A stretch of DNA of 64,000 bases, taken from positions 62,001 through 126,000 of the forward strand of contig JAJEAU010000021.1 of assembly GCA_022824185.1 (NCBI GenBank). Reading direction: 5' to 3'. This DNA comes from Dehalococcoidia bacterium. Its GTDB lineage: Bacteria; Chloroflexota; Dehalococcoidia; Lucifugimonadales; Lucifugimonadaceae. The translations under genes were made by a program, and so were the position numbers. Shown piece after piece: positions 42,415 to 51,690 of the stretch; within the stretch, counting starts at the first letter, position 1; each line of letters opens with the position of its first letter. The notes beneath the pieces are model-generated. The model did no database searches. It saw only the letters and a list, made by a program, of their open reading frames with translations, and was not told the DNA's origin.

Positions 42415-43404
42415 ATGCTGAGTTTCATCATACGCAGAACGATCTACGCGATCATCGCCATGTGGGCGGTGTCGGTCATTTCCTTCGTCATAATCAACCT
42501 ACCCGCCGGCGACTTTGTAACCACCTACATCGCAACGCAAGCAGCAACAGGCAACGTGATCTTGGCCGATGAAGCCGAGAACCTGCGCGACGTCTATGGC
42601 TTGAACGATCCCATCTATGTTCAATATGTGAAATGGATCACCCGCATCGTCCGAGGCGAGTTGGGTTTCTCGTTTGAATTCAACGCCCCGGTCCGACAAG
42701 TCATCGAGCAAAACCTGGCCAACACTCTCCTGTTGGCATTGGGCTCAGTAGTTTTCATCTGGATCGTCGGCATCCCAATCGGAATCTACTCGGCAGTCAA
42801 GCAATATTCGCCGGGAGATTACGTCGCCACCTTCCTCGGATTCCTCGGACTCGGGATACCCGACTTCTTGATCGCACTCGTCGTGGCATACCTCGTGTTC
42901 GATCATTTCGGCATCCTATTGACAGGCCTCTACTCCGCGGAGTACCTGACAGCGCCGTGGAGCTTCGGCAAAGCCCTCGACTTGGCTCAACATCTCGTGT
43001 TGCCTGTAATCATCCTTGGAACAGCCGGCACGGCTTCGCTGATCCGTATCATGCGGGCCAATTTGCTCGACGAATTGAAGAAACCTTACGTCACTACGGC
43101 ACGCGCGAAAGGCGTCACCGAGTGGCAATTGATCATGAAGTACCCAGTTAGATACGCACTAAACCCCGTACTATCACTCACCGCATACATCCTGCCGTTC
43201 CTGATCTCCGGTTCGGTGGTCTTGTCTTACGTCCTCGACTTGCCTACCGTGGGTCGCGATTTCCTCCGCGCATTAACTGCGCAAGATATATATCTCTCAG
43301 GTGCAATCATCTTGGGCACCGGTTGGCTGACAATCATCGGAACCTTCTTCTCCGATCTGCTCCTCGCATGGGTCGATCCACGCATCAGGTTGGAGGGAGA
43401 TTAG
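42415..43404 (+). CDS. ABC transporter permease (DppB/OppB type), system E
   Basis: A 329-residue permease beginning MLSFIIRRTIYAIIAMWAVSVISFVIINLPAGDFVTTYI, with PAGD in the first loop instead of PGDP. The contact loop ARAKGVTEWQLIMKYPVRYAL and the ending WVDPRIRLEGD fit the family. It follows the system E hairpin and is four bases from the next permease gene. A clear Shine-Dalgarno sequence is not visible. Confidence 0.91.
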   Translation: MLSFIIRRTIYAIIAMWAVSVISFVIINLPAGDFVTTYIATQAATGNVILADEAENLRDVYGLNDPIYVQYVKWITRIVRGELGFSFEFNAPVRQVIEQNLANTLLLALGSVVFIWIVGIPIGIYSAVKQYSPGDYVATFLGFLGLGIPDFLIALVVAYLVFDHFGILLTGLYSAEYLTAPWSFGKALDLAQHLVLPVIILGTAGTASLIRIMRANLLDELKKPYVTTARAKGVTEWQLIMKYPVRYALNPVLSLTAYILPFLISGSVVLSYVLDLPTVGRDFLRALTAQDIYLSGAIILGTGWLTIIGTFFSDLLLAWVDPRIRLEGD

Positions 43405-43408
43405 GCGT

Positions 43409-44566
43409 ATGGTAGCTGGATCACAAGTCGGACACCAATCCGACACTCCCGGATCAAACATCAGCGATGTTGATGCCGAAGGCGAGATCGAGGTAATGTC
43501 GCAGCGCCAGTTGATTTGGCGCAGATTCAAACGACACCGCCTCGCGATGGTCGCAACCGTCATCGTCGTCTTGTTCTACGTGGTTGTCGTCTTCGCCGAC
43601 TTCCTCGCCACGAACGATCCAGAAGACAGCGAAGCCGATCGACAGTACACGCCGCCGCAATGGCTGCGATTATTCGACGGAATCAAACCCGACCTCCACG
43701 TCTGCAGGTTGGTTGGAACACGAGACCAATTCTTCCGCAAGGTGTACGAACGGGACTGCGAACAAAAAGTCGACATCCGGGTATTCGGACGAGGCTACGA
43801 ATACTCGCTGTTCGGCTTGAAACTTGACCGTCACCTCTTTGGGGTTGATCACCCAGAGTTGACCGCAGAAGACACAGTCTTCATCCTCGGCACCGATGTC
43901 CAAGGCCGAGACATGTACTCGAGATTGATGCGTGGGACTCGCTTGTCTCTCCTGATCGGTTTGATCGGCATATTCATTTCCTTGATGATGGGAACCGTCC
44001 TAGGAGCAGTGTCGGGTTTCTACGGCGGATTCGTCGACAACGTGATCCAACGCGGGATAGAGATCATCAGATCAATCCCGACCGTGCCGTTGTATCTCGG
44101 GCTTGCCGCCGCATTCCCAGCGGATTGGTCGGTAGAGCGTAGATTCTTCGCCATAACTATCGTCGTATCGTTGTTCGCGTGGACTGAACTCGCACGAGTC
44201 GTCCGTGGTCGTTACTTAGCCATGCGACAAGAGGACTTCGTCACAGCGGCCATTACTGCCGGCGCCAGCCAACGCCGCATAATCTTCCGTCACATGCTCC
44301 CGTCGTTCTACAGCCACATCATCGCTGCCAGCACCCTTAACCTGGCGTTCATGGTCATCAGCGAAACAACGCTCAGTTTCTTGGGCCTAGGCCTGCTGCC
44401 ACCAGCAATTTCATACGGCACATTGCTCTTCACCGCCCAGAACCTCCAGACCGTCGCACTCGCTCCATGGCTGCTCATACCCGGCTTATTTGTAGTAGTG
44501 CTGGTGCTTTCACTCAACTTCATGGGAGACGGCATCCGAGACGCAGCAGACCCATATGGAAGTTGA
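43409..44566 (+). CDS. ABC transporter permease (DppC/OppC type) with long outside loop, system E
   Basis: A 385-residue permease, about 80 residues longer than the other DppC proteins here. The extra part lies between the first helix (VATVIVVLFYVVVVFADFLA) and the transport domain (LGTDVQGRDMYSRLMRGTRLSL). It includes DLHVCRLVGTRDQFFRKVYERDCEQKVDIRVFG and YEYSLFGLKLDRHLFG, with two cysteines that could form a disulfide on the outer face. The contact loop is AITAGASQRRIIFRHMLPSF. This long form accompanies the large binding protein of system E and may contact it. Confidence 0.9.
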   Translation: MVAGSQVGHQSDTPGSNISDVDAEGEIEVMSQRQLIWRRFKRHRLAMVATVIVVLFYVVVVFADFLATNDPEDSEADRQYTPPQWLRLFDGIKPDLHVCRLVGTRDQFFRKVYERDCEQKVDIRVFGRGYEYSLFGLKLDRHLFGVDHPELTAEDTVFILGTDVQGRDMYSRLMRGTRLSLLIGLIGIFISLMMGTVLGAVSGFYGGFVDNVIQRGIEIIRSIPTVPLYLGLAAAFPADWSVERRFFAITIVVSLFAWTELARVVRGRYLAMRQEDFVTAAITAGASQRRIIFRHMLPSFYSHIIAASTLNLAFMVISETTLSFLGLGLLPPAISYGTLLFTAQNLQTVALAPWLLIPGLFVVVLVLSLNFMGDGIRDAADPYGS

Positions 44567-44583
44567 TCAACTCTCCCCAAACG

Positions 44584-45630
44584 ATGACGACTGAAACCGC
44601 CACAGACCAGACCACCGAGCAACCCCGCGGCCTTGACGCCGACCCGGTTATCTCCGTGCGCGATCTCGAGACGCACTTCTTCACAGACGAAGGCGTCGTC
44701 CGTGCCGTCGACGGCGTCAACTTCGACGTCCATCCGGGCACGACCATGGGCATCGTGGGCGAAAGCGGATGTGGCAAGAGCATCACAGCCAAGTCAATCC
44801 TCCAAATCGTCGAAGCGCCGGGACGAATCGTGAATGGCGAGATCCAATATCGTCGCCAATCCGGTGAAGCAGTCAACCTCCTCGACTACCCAGCCAACAG
44901 CGGTCGAATGCGCGCCATCAGGGGTGGCGAGATCTCAATGATCTTCCAAGAGCCCATGACCTCTTTCAGCTCCCTACATACCTTCGGCAACCAGATCGAC
45001 GAAGCTCTGAAGCTCCACACCAATCTCTCGAAGGACGAACGATTCGAACTCGCCGTCGATTGGCTCGCGCGCGTCGGCATTCCCAACCCCAGTCAGCGAA
45101 TGCACGAGTATCCATTCCGCTTCAGTGGAGGCCAGCTGCAACGAGCGATGATCGCGATGGCAATGTGCACCAACCCCAAGGTGCTTATTGCAGACGAACC
45201 AACTACCGCCCTCGACGTCACCACCCAAGCCCAGATCCTCGACCTGCTTCAACGGATGCAGGAAGAAAACGACATGGCCATCGTCTTCATCACCCACGAC
45301 CTCGGAGTCATCGCCGAGATCGCCGACGAAGTAACCGTCATGTATCTCGGCAAGGTTGTCGAATCCGGGCCCGTTAACGACTTCTTCGACGCCCCGCTGC
45401 ACCCGTATTCCCGTGCCCTACTTACCTCCATACCGAGCATGTTCACCGGGTCCCGAGAGCGCCTGCCATCCATTTCTGGCTCCATCCCGCATCCTCAAAA
45501 CCGACCATCGGGCTGCGCGTTCCACCCCCGTTGCCAGTCATTCATCAACGGCGTCTGCGACATTCGCGAACCGAATCTCGTCAGCGTCAACGAGGAACAG
45601 GACGTCAGCTGTTTCCTATACGAGGACTAG
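44584..45630 (+). CDS. ABC transporter ATP-binding protein (DppD/OppD type), system E
   Basis: A 348-residue ATPase. Walker [10 protein letters not shown]-loop [12 protein letters not shown], signature [15 protein letters not shown], Walker [12 protein letters not shown] and switch histidine FITHDLGVI are intact; the tail has [17 protein letters not shown]. The open frame extends to 44467 inside the permease gene. The ATG at 44584 ([16 protein letters not shown]) is chosen because it is 17 bases after the permease stop. No clear ribosome site precedes it, so coupling is likely. Confidence 0.91.
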   Translation: MTTETATDQTTEQPRGLDADPVISVRDLETHFFTDEGVVRAVDGVNFDVHPGTTMGIVGESGCGKSITAKSILQIVEAPGRIVNGEIQYRRQSGEAVNLLDYPANSGRMRAIRGGEISMIFQEPMTSFSSLHTFGNQIDEALKLHTNLSKDERFELAVDWLARVGIPNPSQRMHEYPFRFSGGQLQRAMIAMAMCTNPKVLIADEPTTALDVTTQAQILDLLQRMQEENDMAIVFITHDLGVIAEIADEVTVMYLGKVVESGPVNDFFDAPLHPYSRALLTSIPSMFTGSRERLPSISGSIPHPQNRPSGCAFHPRCQSFINGVCDIREPNLVSVNEEQDVSCFLYED

Positions 45631-45633
45631 TAA

Positions 45634-46668
45634 ATGGCGACCGAAACCACACAGAACGGCAACGACCCGAAAACTCTCCTCGACGTCCGCGGGTTGGTCA
45701 AATACTTCCCGATTAAACGCGGCTTCTTCCGCAGGACCGTCGGAACCGTCAAAGCAGTCGACGATGTCAGCTTCGACATCAACGCAGGTGAAACACTCAG
45801 CTTGGTTGGTGAAAGCGGCTGCGGCAAGAGCACCACGGCACGGTCAATCATCCGGGCATACGAACCCACCGCCGGCGAAATCCTCTTCAGAACCGAGGAT
45901 GGCGAATCCATCGACCTCGCCCAGTTGTCGTTGACGGAAATGCGACCATTCCGCCGCCAAATGCAGATGATCTTCCAAGACCCGTTCTCGTCGCTCAACC
46001 CGCGCATGAACATCTACGAGATCATCAGCGAACCACTCCTCGTGCACGGCATCGGAACCAGCGACGAACGAGAGGATCGCGTAGCCGAACTGCTCCGCCT
46101 CGTCCGATTGCGACCCGAATACATGCGTCGATACCCGCACGCATTCAGCGGTGGCCAACGCCAACGCATCGGCATCGCAAGAGCGTTGGCATTGAACCCG
46201 CGCCTAATCCTCGCAGACGAGCCCGTCTCCGGTCTCGATGTTTCAGTTCAAGCCCAGGTCATCAACCTCATGATGGACCTCCAAGACACCCTTGGCTTGA
46301 CATACCTCTTCGTCTCTCACGACTTAAGCGTAGTCAAACAGATCTCCAACCGCGTCGTCGTCATGTACGTCGGCCGCATCGCCGAGATCGGTACGCCTCA
46401 GGAACTTTTCGACTCTCCCAAGCACCCATACACCTCGGCCCTCATGAGTTCCGTGCCGAAACCGCATCCGAGCCAGCGGAGCAAACGGTACGTTCTCGAA
46501 GGCGAGGTAGCCAACCCGGCAAATCCGCCGACCGGCTGTTACTTCCACCCTCGATGCCCATTCGCTACCGATCAATGTAAGGTTGAGGTGCCTCCGCTCG
46601 TAAAATCAAAGGATGGTCGCTACGTCAGTTGCCACCGCGCCGACGAGATCGAATTGACGGTCAACTGA
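45634..46668 (+). CDS. ABC transporter ATP-binding protein (DppF/OppF type), system E
   Basis: A 344-residue ATPase. Walker [11 protein letters not shown]-loop MIFQDPFSSLNP, signature FSGGQRQRIGIARAL, Walker B LILADEPVSGLD and FVSHDLSVV are intact; the tail has CYFHPRCPFATDQC and CHRADE. It starts three bases after the DppD stop, completing a full five-gene transporter (binding protein, B, C, D, F) on one strand. Confidence 0.92.
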   Translation: MATETTQNGNDPKTLLDVRGLVKYFPIKRGFFRRTVGTVKAVDDVSFDINAGETLSLVGESGCGKSTTARSIIRAYEPTAGEILFRTEDGESIDLAQLSLTEMRPFRRQMQMIFQDPFSSLNPRMNIYEIISEPLLVHGIGTSDEREDRVAELLRLVRLRPEYMRRYPHAFSGGQRQRIGIARALALNPRLILADEPVSGLDVSVQAQVINLMMDLQDTLGLTYLFVSHDLSVVKQISNRVVVMYVGRIAEIGTPQELFDSPKHPYTSALMSSVPKPHPSQRSKRYVLEGEVANPANPPTGCYFHPRCPFATDQCKVEVPPLVKSKDGRYVSCHRADEIELTVN

Positions 46669-46810
46669 ACTTCGACCGCCGTCAATCCCCATCAGCGGAT
46701 CACCCAACGCCATATCAACCACCGATATCTCCCGACTCAAAACGCTGGATGTCGTCGTCCCCGACCGAAACCGGCGTATACGGCTAACTCTGGCAACGAC
46801 GTTCCTCGGC

Positions 46811-47371
46811 GTGGCTCTGTCCATTGCTGCGTTTCACGTCTCCGTCCTCACTAACGCCCAATACTTCGAGGAAGCCATCCGCATCCAAGGCTGGGGCGCC
46901 TTCTTCTTTTCAATCGCCGCAGGATTAGCCGCGCTGATCATCGTGCCGTTGTCGATCTACCACGCCCGGGATATGGCGCAAAATCCCGCGCATCCTCTAG
47001 TTTGGTTGTTGCTCGGAGCAAGTTTCGGCTTTTTCACCCCCTTGTTTACCGGAGGATTCACCCGAATCTCCGCCGCATTCACCGGTGTCGCTGAAGGCGC
47101 ATACAGCCCTGGCGACTTTCTGTCCCTGTTCATCGACGGCGTCTTCGTATTCCCCTATGACTTCGTCGTGCAAGGAGCACCGTTGATCTTCGTCGGCATC
47201 GAATCGGGCGCGATCTTCGCCGTAACCGCGTTTGTGATGGATCGCCTCAATGCCACCGAAAACGAAGTCATTTCGGTTTGGGGACCTTGGGCGGTCTCCG
47301 GAATCGTCGGCTTCGGCGTGCTTCTTTTCGCCCTGCTAGGGCCGATCGATTTCCTGCGAGATCTCGCCTAG
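46811..47371 (+). CDS. Multi-pass membrane protein of unknown function
   Basis: Called from GTG at 46811 the protein has 186 residues with about four or five membrane segments. The call cuts the first helix: the frame is open upstream, where it reads DISRLKTLDVVVPDRNRRIRLTLATTFLGVALSIAAFHVSVL, a plausible cytoplasmic lead and complete helix, but without any ATG, GTG or TTG. ATA at 46712 is one option. I do not recognise the family. Its layout (FFTPLFTGG..., then FLSLFIDGVFVFPYDFV) faintly resembles the membrane protein at 61.0 kb. It follows system E and converges with system F. Confidence 0.55.
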   Translation: MALSIAAFHVSVLTNAQYFEEAIRIQGWGAFFFSIAAGLAALIIVPLSIYHARDMAQNPAHPLVWLLLGASFGFFTPLFTGGFTRISAAFTGVAEGAYSPGDFLSLFIDGVFVFPYDFVVQGAPLIFVGIESGAIFAVTAFVMDRLNATENEVISVWGPWAVSGIVGFGVLLFALLGPIDFLRDLA

Positions 47372-47398
47372 ACTACCCAGGCGATTGACGCTAGTCGA

Positions 47399-48463
47399 TT
47401 AGGCGTACGACTTAAAGACGTCCGACACGCTCATCACATCGCCCAACGATCCCTCGCGATGCAGGTAGCACTGAGCCGCTTGCGTATCGCCAGTTCGATA
47501 CAACGGCGGCATCTCCACGGTGCACTCAGACATCACAAACGGGCATCGCGGCGCAAATCGACAACCAACGTCGCTCACGTCGCTTCCCGTCTCTTGCGAT
47601 GCCATGTCTCGCCCCCAACGCTCCTTCGGATCAGGACGCGGGATCGACTCTACTAGCAACTGCGTGTAAGGGTGCTGCGGGTTCTGGATTACATCCTCGA
47701 CCCTACCGGTCTCCACAACCGACCCTCGATACATCACCAGGATGTTGTCGCTGATCTGGAACGCCGTCGTCAGGTCATGCGTGATGTAGATGACGGCGAT
47801 ACCCAACTCCTTGTTGAGCAAGTCGATGCTACCCAAAATCGTCGCACGCAACGACGCATCCACCATCGAAACCGGCTCATCCGCAACGATGATCCTGGGT
47901 TTCAACAGCAATGCCCTGGCCACCATGATCCTCTGACGCTGACCACCGCTCAACTGGTGCGGGAAACGACCGAGCGTCTCCTGATGCCGCAACCCGACGG
48001 TCTCCAACGATTCAACCACGAGGTCACGGGCCTCACTCTTGTTCCGAGCCAATCCAAAGTTGTTGACCGGAGCCATCAAAACGTGGTCAACCTTGTAGAA
48101 CGGGTTGTAGACCTCGAACGGGTCCTGCATGATCGGCTGCACTTCCCGACGGAATTCCGTTCGTTCGCGCCGGCTCAATGTCGCAACATCGCGATCATTG
48201 AACAAGATCGATCCTTCGGTCGGCGGAATTATCCCGAGCATCAATCGAGCCAACGTAGTTTTCCCACTGCCGCTCTCCCCTGCTACCGCTGTGATCCCCG
48301 GGTTGGCCTTGGGAACACCCATGCTCACGTTGTCGACCGCAATGGTTAAATTGCGACGCATGATCCCGCCACCAAAGACCTTGGTGACGTTCTTCAGTTC
48401 AAGGACGTTATCTTCGTCCGTTGCCGAACCGGGTGCCGGCCGATCAAGAGTTTGAGTCGCCAA
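47399..48463 (-). CDS. ABC transporter ATP-binding protein (DppF/OppF type), system F
   Basis: A 354-residue ATPase. Walker A GESGSGKTT, Q-loop PIMQDPFEVYNP, signature LSGGQRQRIMVARAL, Walker B IIVADEPVSMVD and YITHDLTTA are intact; the tail has CRFAPRCPFVMSECTVEMPP and QCYLH. The DPFEVYNP and SMVDAS wording differs from systems D and E, marking a separate lineage. The start is TTG at 48463, one base after the stop of the partner ATPase, so translation must be coupled. It is the last gene of system F. Confidence 0.9.
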   Translation of the reverse strand: MATQTLDRPAPGSATDEDNVLELKNVTKVFGGGIMRRNLTIAVDNVSMGVPKANPGITAVAGESGSGKTTLARLMLGIIPPTEGSILFNDRDVATLSRRERTEFRREVQPIMQDPFEVYNPFYKVDHVLMAPVNNFGLARNKSEARDLVVESLETVGLRHQETLGRFPHQLSGGQRQRIMVARALLLKPRIIVADEPVSMVDASLRATILGSIDLLNKELGIAVIYITHDLTTAFQISDNILVMYRGSVVETGRVEDVIQNPQHPYTQLLVESIPRPDPKERWGRDMASQETGSDVSDVGCRFAPRCPFVMSECTVEMPPLYRTGDTQAAQCYLHREGSLGDVMSVSDVFKSYA

Positions 48464-48464
48464 T

Positions 48465-49544
48465 TTAAGCGTCTCCTTCGTATAGATGACACGCCACCCA
48501 GCGTCGAGGTTCCATCTCCTTCAACGGCGGATCAACCGTGGTGCACAGCCCGGTGTCAAGACTACCCCTCAGGTCCACAAACTCGCCACGGAAATCTTCG
48601 TCATCGTTGTAAATCGGGCACCTCGGGTGGAACCTGCAGCCAGGAGGAGGCACCACAAGCGTCGGCGGCAATCCCTCAATGCCTGTAAACGTGCCCTTGA
48701 CTTGAATATCGGGCAGGCTGCTGATCAGCTTCTTCGTGTACGGGTGCTTCGGGTCCTCAAAGATCTCGGCGATCGGCGCAAACTCGACAAGATGACCGGC
48801 GTACATCACCCCCAACACATCCGCAAACTGCGCCATCAACCCCATATCGTGCCCCACTAGAAGCACCGACGCCTGCATCTCCTGTTGCAGCTGCTCCAAC
48901 GTCAACATGATCTGACGCTGCACCACCACATCCAACGCGCTGGTCGGCTCATCCGCCAAGATCATCTTCGGACGCAACGACGTCGCAACCGCAAGAGCTA
49001 CACGTTGCTTCATGCCGCCGCTGAGCTCATGTGGATACATATCCGCGACATTCCCATCCAACCCCACACTGTTCAACAGCTCATAGACCCGCTCGTTCAC
49101 GACCTCTTTACCCGGCATCTCGCCTTTGGGAGTGTGATGCTTGATCCCGTCAACAATCTGATCGCGCACCCGATAAACCGGGTTCAACGAGTTCATCGCT
49201 CCTTGCGGCACGAGTGCGATGTCTCTCAGTCGGGTCTGTCGCATCTCCTCGTCATTCAGATCGAGAAGTTTGACGCCGTCGAGCGTAACCGTTCCCCCGG
49301 CGATCACAGCCGGCGGCTTGTGCAGCCGCATCAACGCCATCGCCATCGTCGTCTTCCCAGACCCAGACTCGCCGACCAATCCCATCCTCTCGCCACGCCT
49401 CAGCGTGAACGAGACATCATCAACCGCTTTAACCTGACCCGCATCCGTGTCGTAGTAGACCCGAAGATTCTCAACCTCCAGCAAAACGTCGTCGGTGCGA
49501 CGACGGTCTAGCGCGGTTTCGGGTACAGCTTCTGCGGTTGTCAT
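48465..49544 (-). CDS. ABC transporter ATP-binding protein (DppD/OppD type), system F
   Basis: A 359-residue ATPase. Walker A GESGSGKTT, Q-loop ALVPQGAMNSLNP (Q followed by GA instead of EP/DP), signature LSGGMKQRVALAVAT, Walker B ILADEPTSALD and LVGHDMGLM are visible; the tail has CRFHPRCPIYNDD and later cysteines. AGGA precedes the ATG. It follows the second permease pair of system F and probably serves both pairs. Confidence 0.9.
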   Translation of the reverse strand: MTTAEAVPETALDRRRTDDVLLEVENLRVYYDTDAGQVKAVDDVSFTLRRGERMGLVGESGSGKTTMAMALMRLHKPPAVIAGGTVTLDGVKLLDLNDEEMRQTRLRDIALVPQGAMNSLNPVYRVRDQIVDGIKHHTPKGEMPGKEVVNERVYELLNSVGLDGNVADMYPHELSGGMKQRVALAVATSLRPKMILADEPTSALDVVVQRQIMLTLEQLQQEMQASVLLVGHDMGLMAQFADVLGVMYAGHLVEFAPIAEIFEDPKHPYTKKLISSLPDIQVKGTFTGIEGLPPTLVVPPPGCRFHPRCPIYNDDEDFRGEFVDLRGSLDTGLCTTVDPPLKEMEPRRWVACHLYEGDA

Positions 49545-49581
49545 TTAAATTCCTATCGAGATATTTCCATCCATGGATCGC

Positions 49582-50559
49582 TCACACACGCCGTCGCAAT
49601 CGCGGGTTCGCTACCTCGTCGAGACCGGCAGACATCAGGAACAGCCCGACGAAAAGGATAACGATAATCACGATCGGCGGTATCAACCACCACCAAAGTC
49701 CCTTCAACAGGGACGACGTGTAAATGTTCCAGTAGATGGTCATCCCCAGTGTCGGTGAGTCTAACGGTCCCAATCCAAGGGCCTCCAAACCGACCGAAGC
49801 AAGAATCGCCCCGGCAACCGACGCGACGAAGCTCGCCAACACATACGGCGACAAGTTCGGCATCATCTCCTTGAACACGATCCCGATCGTGCTCGTCCCC
49901 GACATACGCGCCATCTCGACATACCCGCGTTCGCGCATAACCAATACCTGCGACCGAATCGCCCTTGCTGGACCCGGCCACGCAAGAATCGATATCACAA
50001 ACGCCATCTGATCGACGGATAACCCCTTCCCCGGATTCAACGACGTCGCAACCAGCACCAGGATTAACAAGCCCGGTATCGGTATGAGACTATCCACCGC
50101 CACTCGAATGACGCCGTCAATCCACCCGCCCATATACGCCGCCAGAAATGCCAGAATCATCCCCACTCCGACGCCAATCGCAGCCGCGATCAATCCGATA
50201 CGCAGCGTCAACGGGGTACCCACGATCATCACAGCCAAGATGTCTCGTCCCTGTTCGTCGGTCCCTAATGGGTGGACGCCAAATGGGTTCCAACTTGGCT
50301 TCTCACGGGCCTTGACCGACAGCGCCCTCGTCAACTGATCGACGCCTTGCTTTTTTCCAAGGAGATCTTCCTGTTCGTAGAACAGATACCCAAGGACAAC
50401 AACCCCGAACAACCCGACCAGTAGACCGATCCCACCGATTAACAACGGGTTACGTCGCAAATAGCGCAGCAACGGCAAGATCCGCTCACTGTAGACACTG
50501 CCAGACTCGACAACCGCCTGCGTTTGCGGTAGTTCAGTAACTGCGGTCGGTGGTTGCAT
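49582..50559 (-). CDS. ABC transporter permease (DppC/OppC type), system F pair 2
   Basis: A 325-residue permease. LGTDEQGRDILAVMIVGTPLTLRIG opens the domain and ARMSGTSTIGIVFKEMMPNLS is the contact loop; it ends GLDEVANPRLRRRV. The frame is open to ATG 50601 inside the partner gene. The ATG at 50559 is preferred because it lies 13 bases after the partner's stop and gives the same lead length as its paralogue at 55.9 kb. The two are close paralogues along their whole length. Confidence 0.9.
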   Translation of the reverse strand: MQPPTAVTELPQTQAVVESGSVYSERILPLLRYLRRNPLLIGGIGLLVGLFGVVVLGYLFYEQEDLLGKKQGVDQLTRALSVKAREKPSWNPFGVHPLGTDEQGRDILAVMIVGTPLTLRIGLIAAAIGVGVGMILAFLAAYMGGWIDGVIRVAVDSLIPIPGLLILVLVATSLNPGKGLSVDQMAFVISILAWPGPARAIRSQVLVMRERGYVEMARMSGTSTIGIVFKEMMPNLSPYVLASFVASVAGAILASVGLEALGLGPLDSPTLGMTIYWNIYTSSLLKGLWWWLIPPIVIIVILFVGLFLMSAGLDEVANPRLRRRV

Positions 50560-50572
50560 CTCAGTACGCCAA

Positions 50573-51583
50573 CTAACCCTGTGAATACTTGATCCGCGCA
50601 TCGACCAGCGGATATATCAAGTCCAAAATCAACGTCGCCAACGCGGTCCCGAGCGCAAGCACGAACACGATTCCTTGGATAACCGCGTGGTCGCTACGCG
50701 GAATTGCCTGCACGAGCAGACCTCCAACTCCCGGATACGAAAACACCACCTCGACCAGCACCAAACCTGACACGATCAATCCCAGCTGCAACGCCAAGCC
50801 CGTCAGTTGAGGCAACAGCGCATTCCGAATTCCGTATCGCAAGAACATCACCCTGTCCGGCAGTCCTTTCGCCTCAGCCTGCAACATGTAGTCCTCGCCT
50901 TTGGTCGTGACCATCATCCCGCGCATGCCCATCGCCCAGCCTCCCAGCGAGACCAACACAACCGACAACGCAGGCAGTGTCGCGTGCCAAAGAACGTTGC
51001 CGATGAAGCTCCAGTTCGACCAGTCCGGCCACCCGGCGATGCCTCGAGAGTAACCGCCGAACAACGGGAATATGCTCCACACAAACGAAAACGCCAGCAA
51101 CAACACCAACCCGAAAAGATAGTACGGCACGGCCGACAACGTCAATACAGGCGATAGCAAGACCATAAGGAAAGTCTTCTGCCGTTTCCACTCAAGCACC
51201 GCCCCCATCAACGAACCGATCACAAAGGCAAATACCAATGTCAACAATCCCAATGCGAGCGTCCACATTATCGTCTCGGCCAGCAGTTGATTCACCGTTT
51301 TTGGCCAGTTGAATATCGATCGTCCCAAGTCGAATTGAACGATATCGACCATGAACTTTACATACTGTTCCCAAAGCGGGTCGTTGAACCCGTACTTCTC
51401 ATCGAACGCCGCTACCATCTCGTCCGTGTCTTCTAGGAATCCTCCCCGAGCGGCCTCTTCAAGCAACTTCTCTTCGAGCGGATTCTGACCGGAAATACGA
51501 GGCAGGAAAAACACAATCGTGCTGGCGATGAAAATCGTGACGAAGAACATCGCAACCCGGCTCAATATGTAGTTCCAAGGCAT
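50573..51583 (-). CDS. ABC transporter permease (DppB/OppB type), system F pair 2
   Basis: A 336-residue permease: MPWNYILSRVAMFFVTIFIASTIVFFLPRISGQNP at the start, contact loop AEAKGLPDRVMFLRYGIRNALL, and FSYPGVGGLLVQAI. The first loop is longer than usual and includes EKLLEEAARGGFLEDTDEMVAAFDEKYGF. It is a close paralogue of the permease at 56.9 kb. It follows a perfect hairpin after the binding-protein gene. Confidence 0.91.
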   Translation of the reverse strand: MPWNYILSRVAMFFVTIFIASTIVFFLPRISGQNPLEEKLLEEAARGGFLEDTDEMVAAFDEKYGFNDPLWEQYVKFMVDIVQFDLGRSIFNWPKTVNQLLAETIMWTLALGLLTLVFAFVIGSLMGAVLEWKRQKTFLMVLLSPVLTLSAVPYYLFGLVLLLAFSFVWSIFPLFGGYSRGIAGWPDWSNWSFIGNVLWHATLPALSVVLVSLGGWAMGMRGMMVTTKGEDYMLQAEAKGLPDRVMFLRYGIRNALLPQLTGLALQLGLIVSGLVLVEVVFSYPGVGGLLVQAIPRSDHAVIQGIVFVLALGTALATLILDLIYPLVDARIKYSQG

Positions 51584-51623
51584 GTTTGACAGTCGAATGC
51601 GTTTCGATGCAGATAATGCTGTA

Positions 51624-51661
51624 GACGGTTCAGTTCCCGCATCTACGAGAACTGAACCGTC
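51624..51661 (-). promoter_or_regulatory. Intercistronic RNA hairpin, system F
   Basis: GACGGTTCAGTTC (51624-51636) and GAACTGAACCGTC (51649-51661) form a perfect 13-bp stem around a 12-base loop between the binding-protein gene and the permease gene. No U-run follows on the minus strand. Confidence 0.72.
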
Positions 51662-51690
51662 GTGTTGTGGTTGACCTTAATCGCGTGTGG

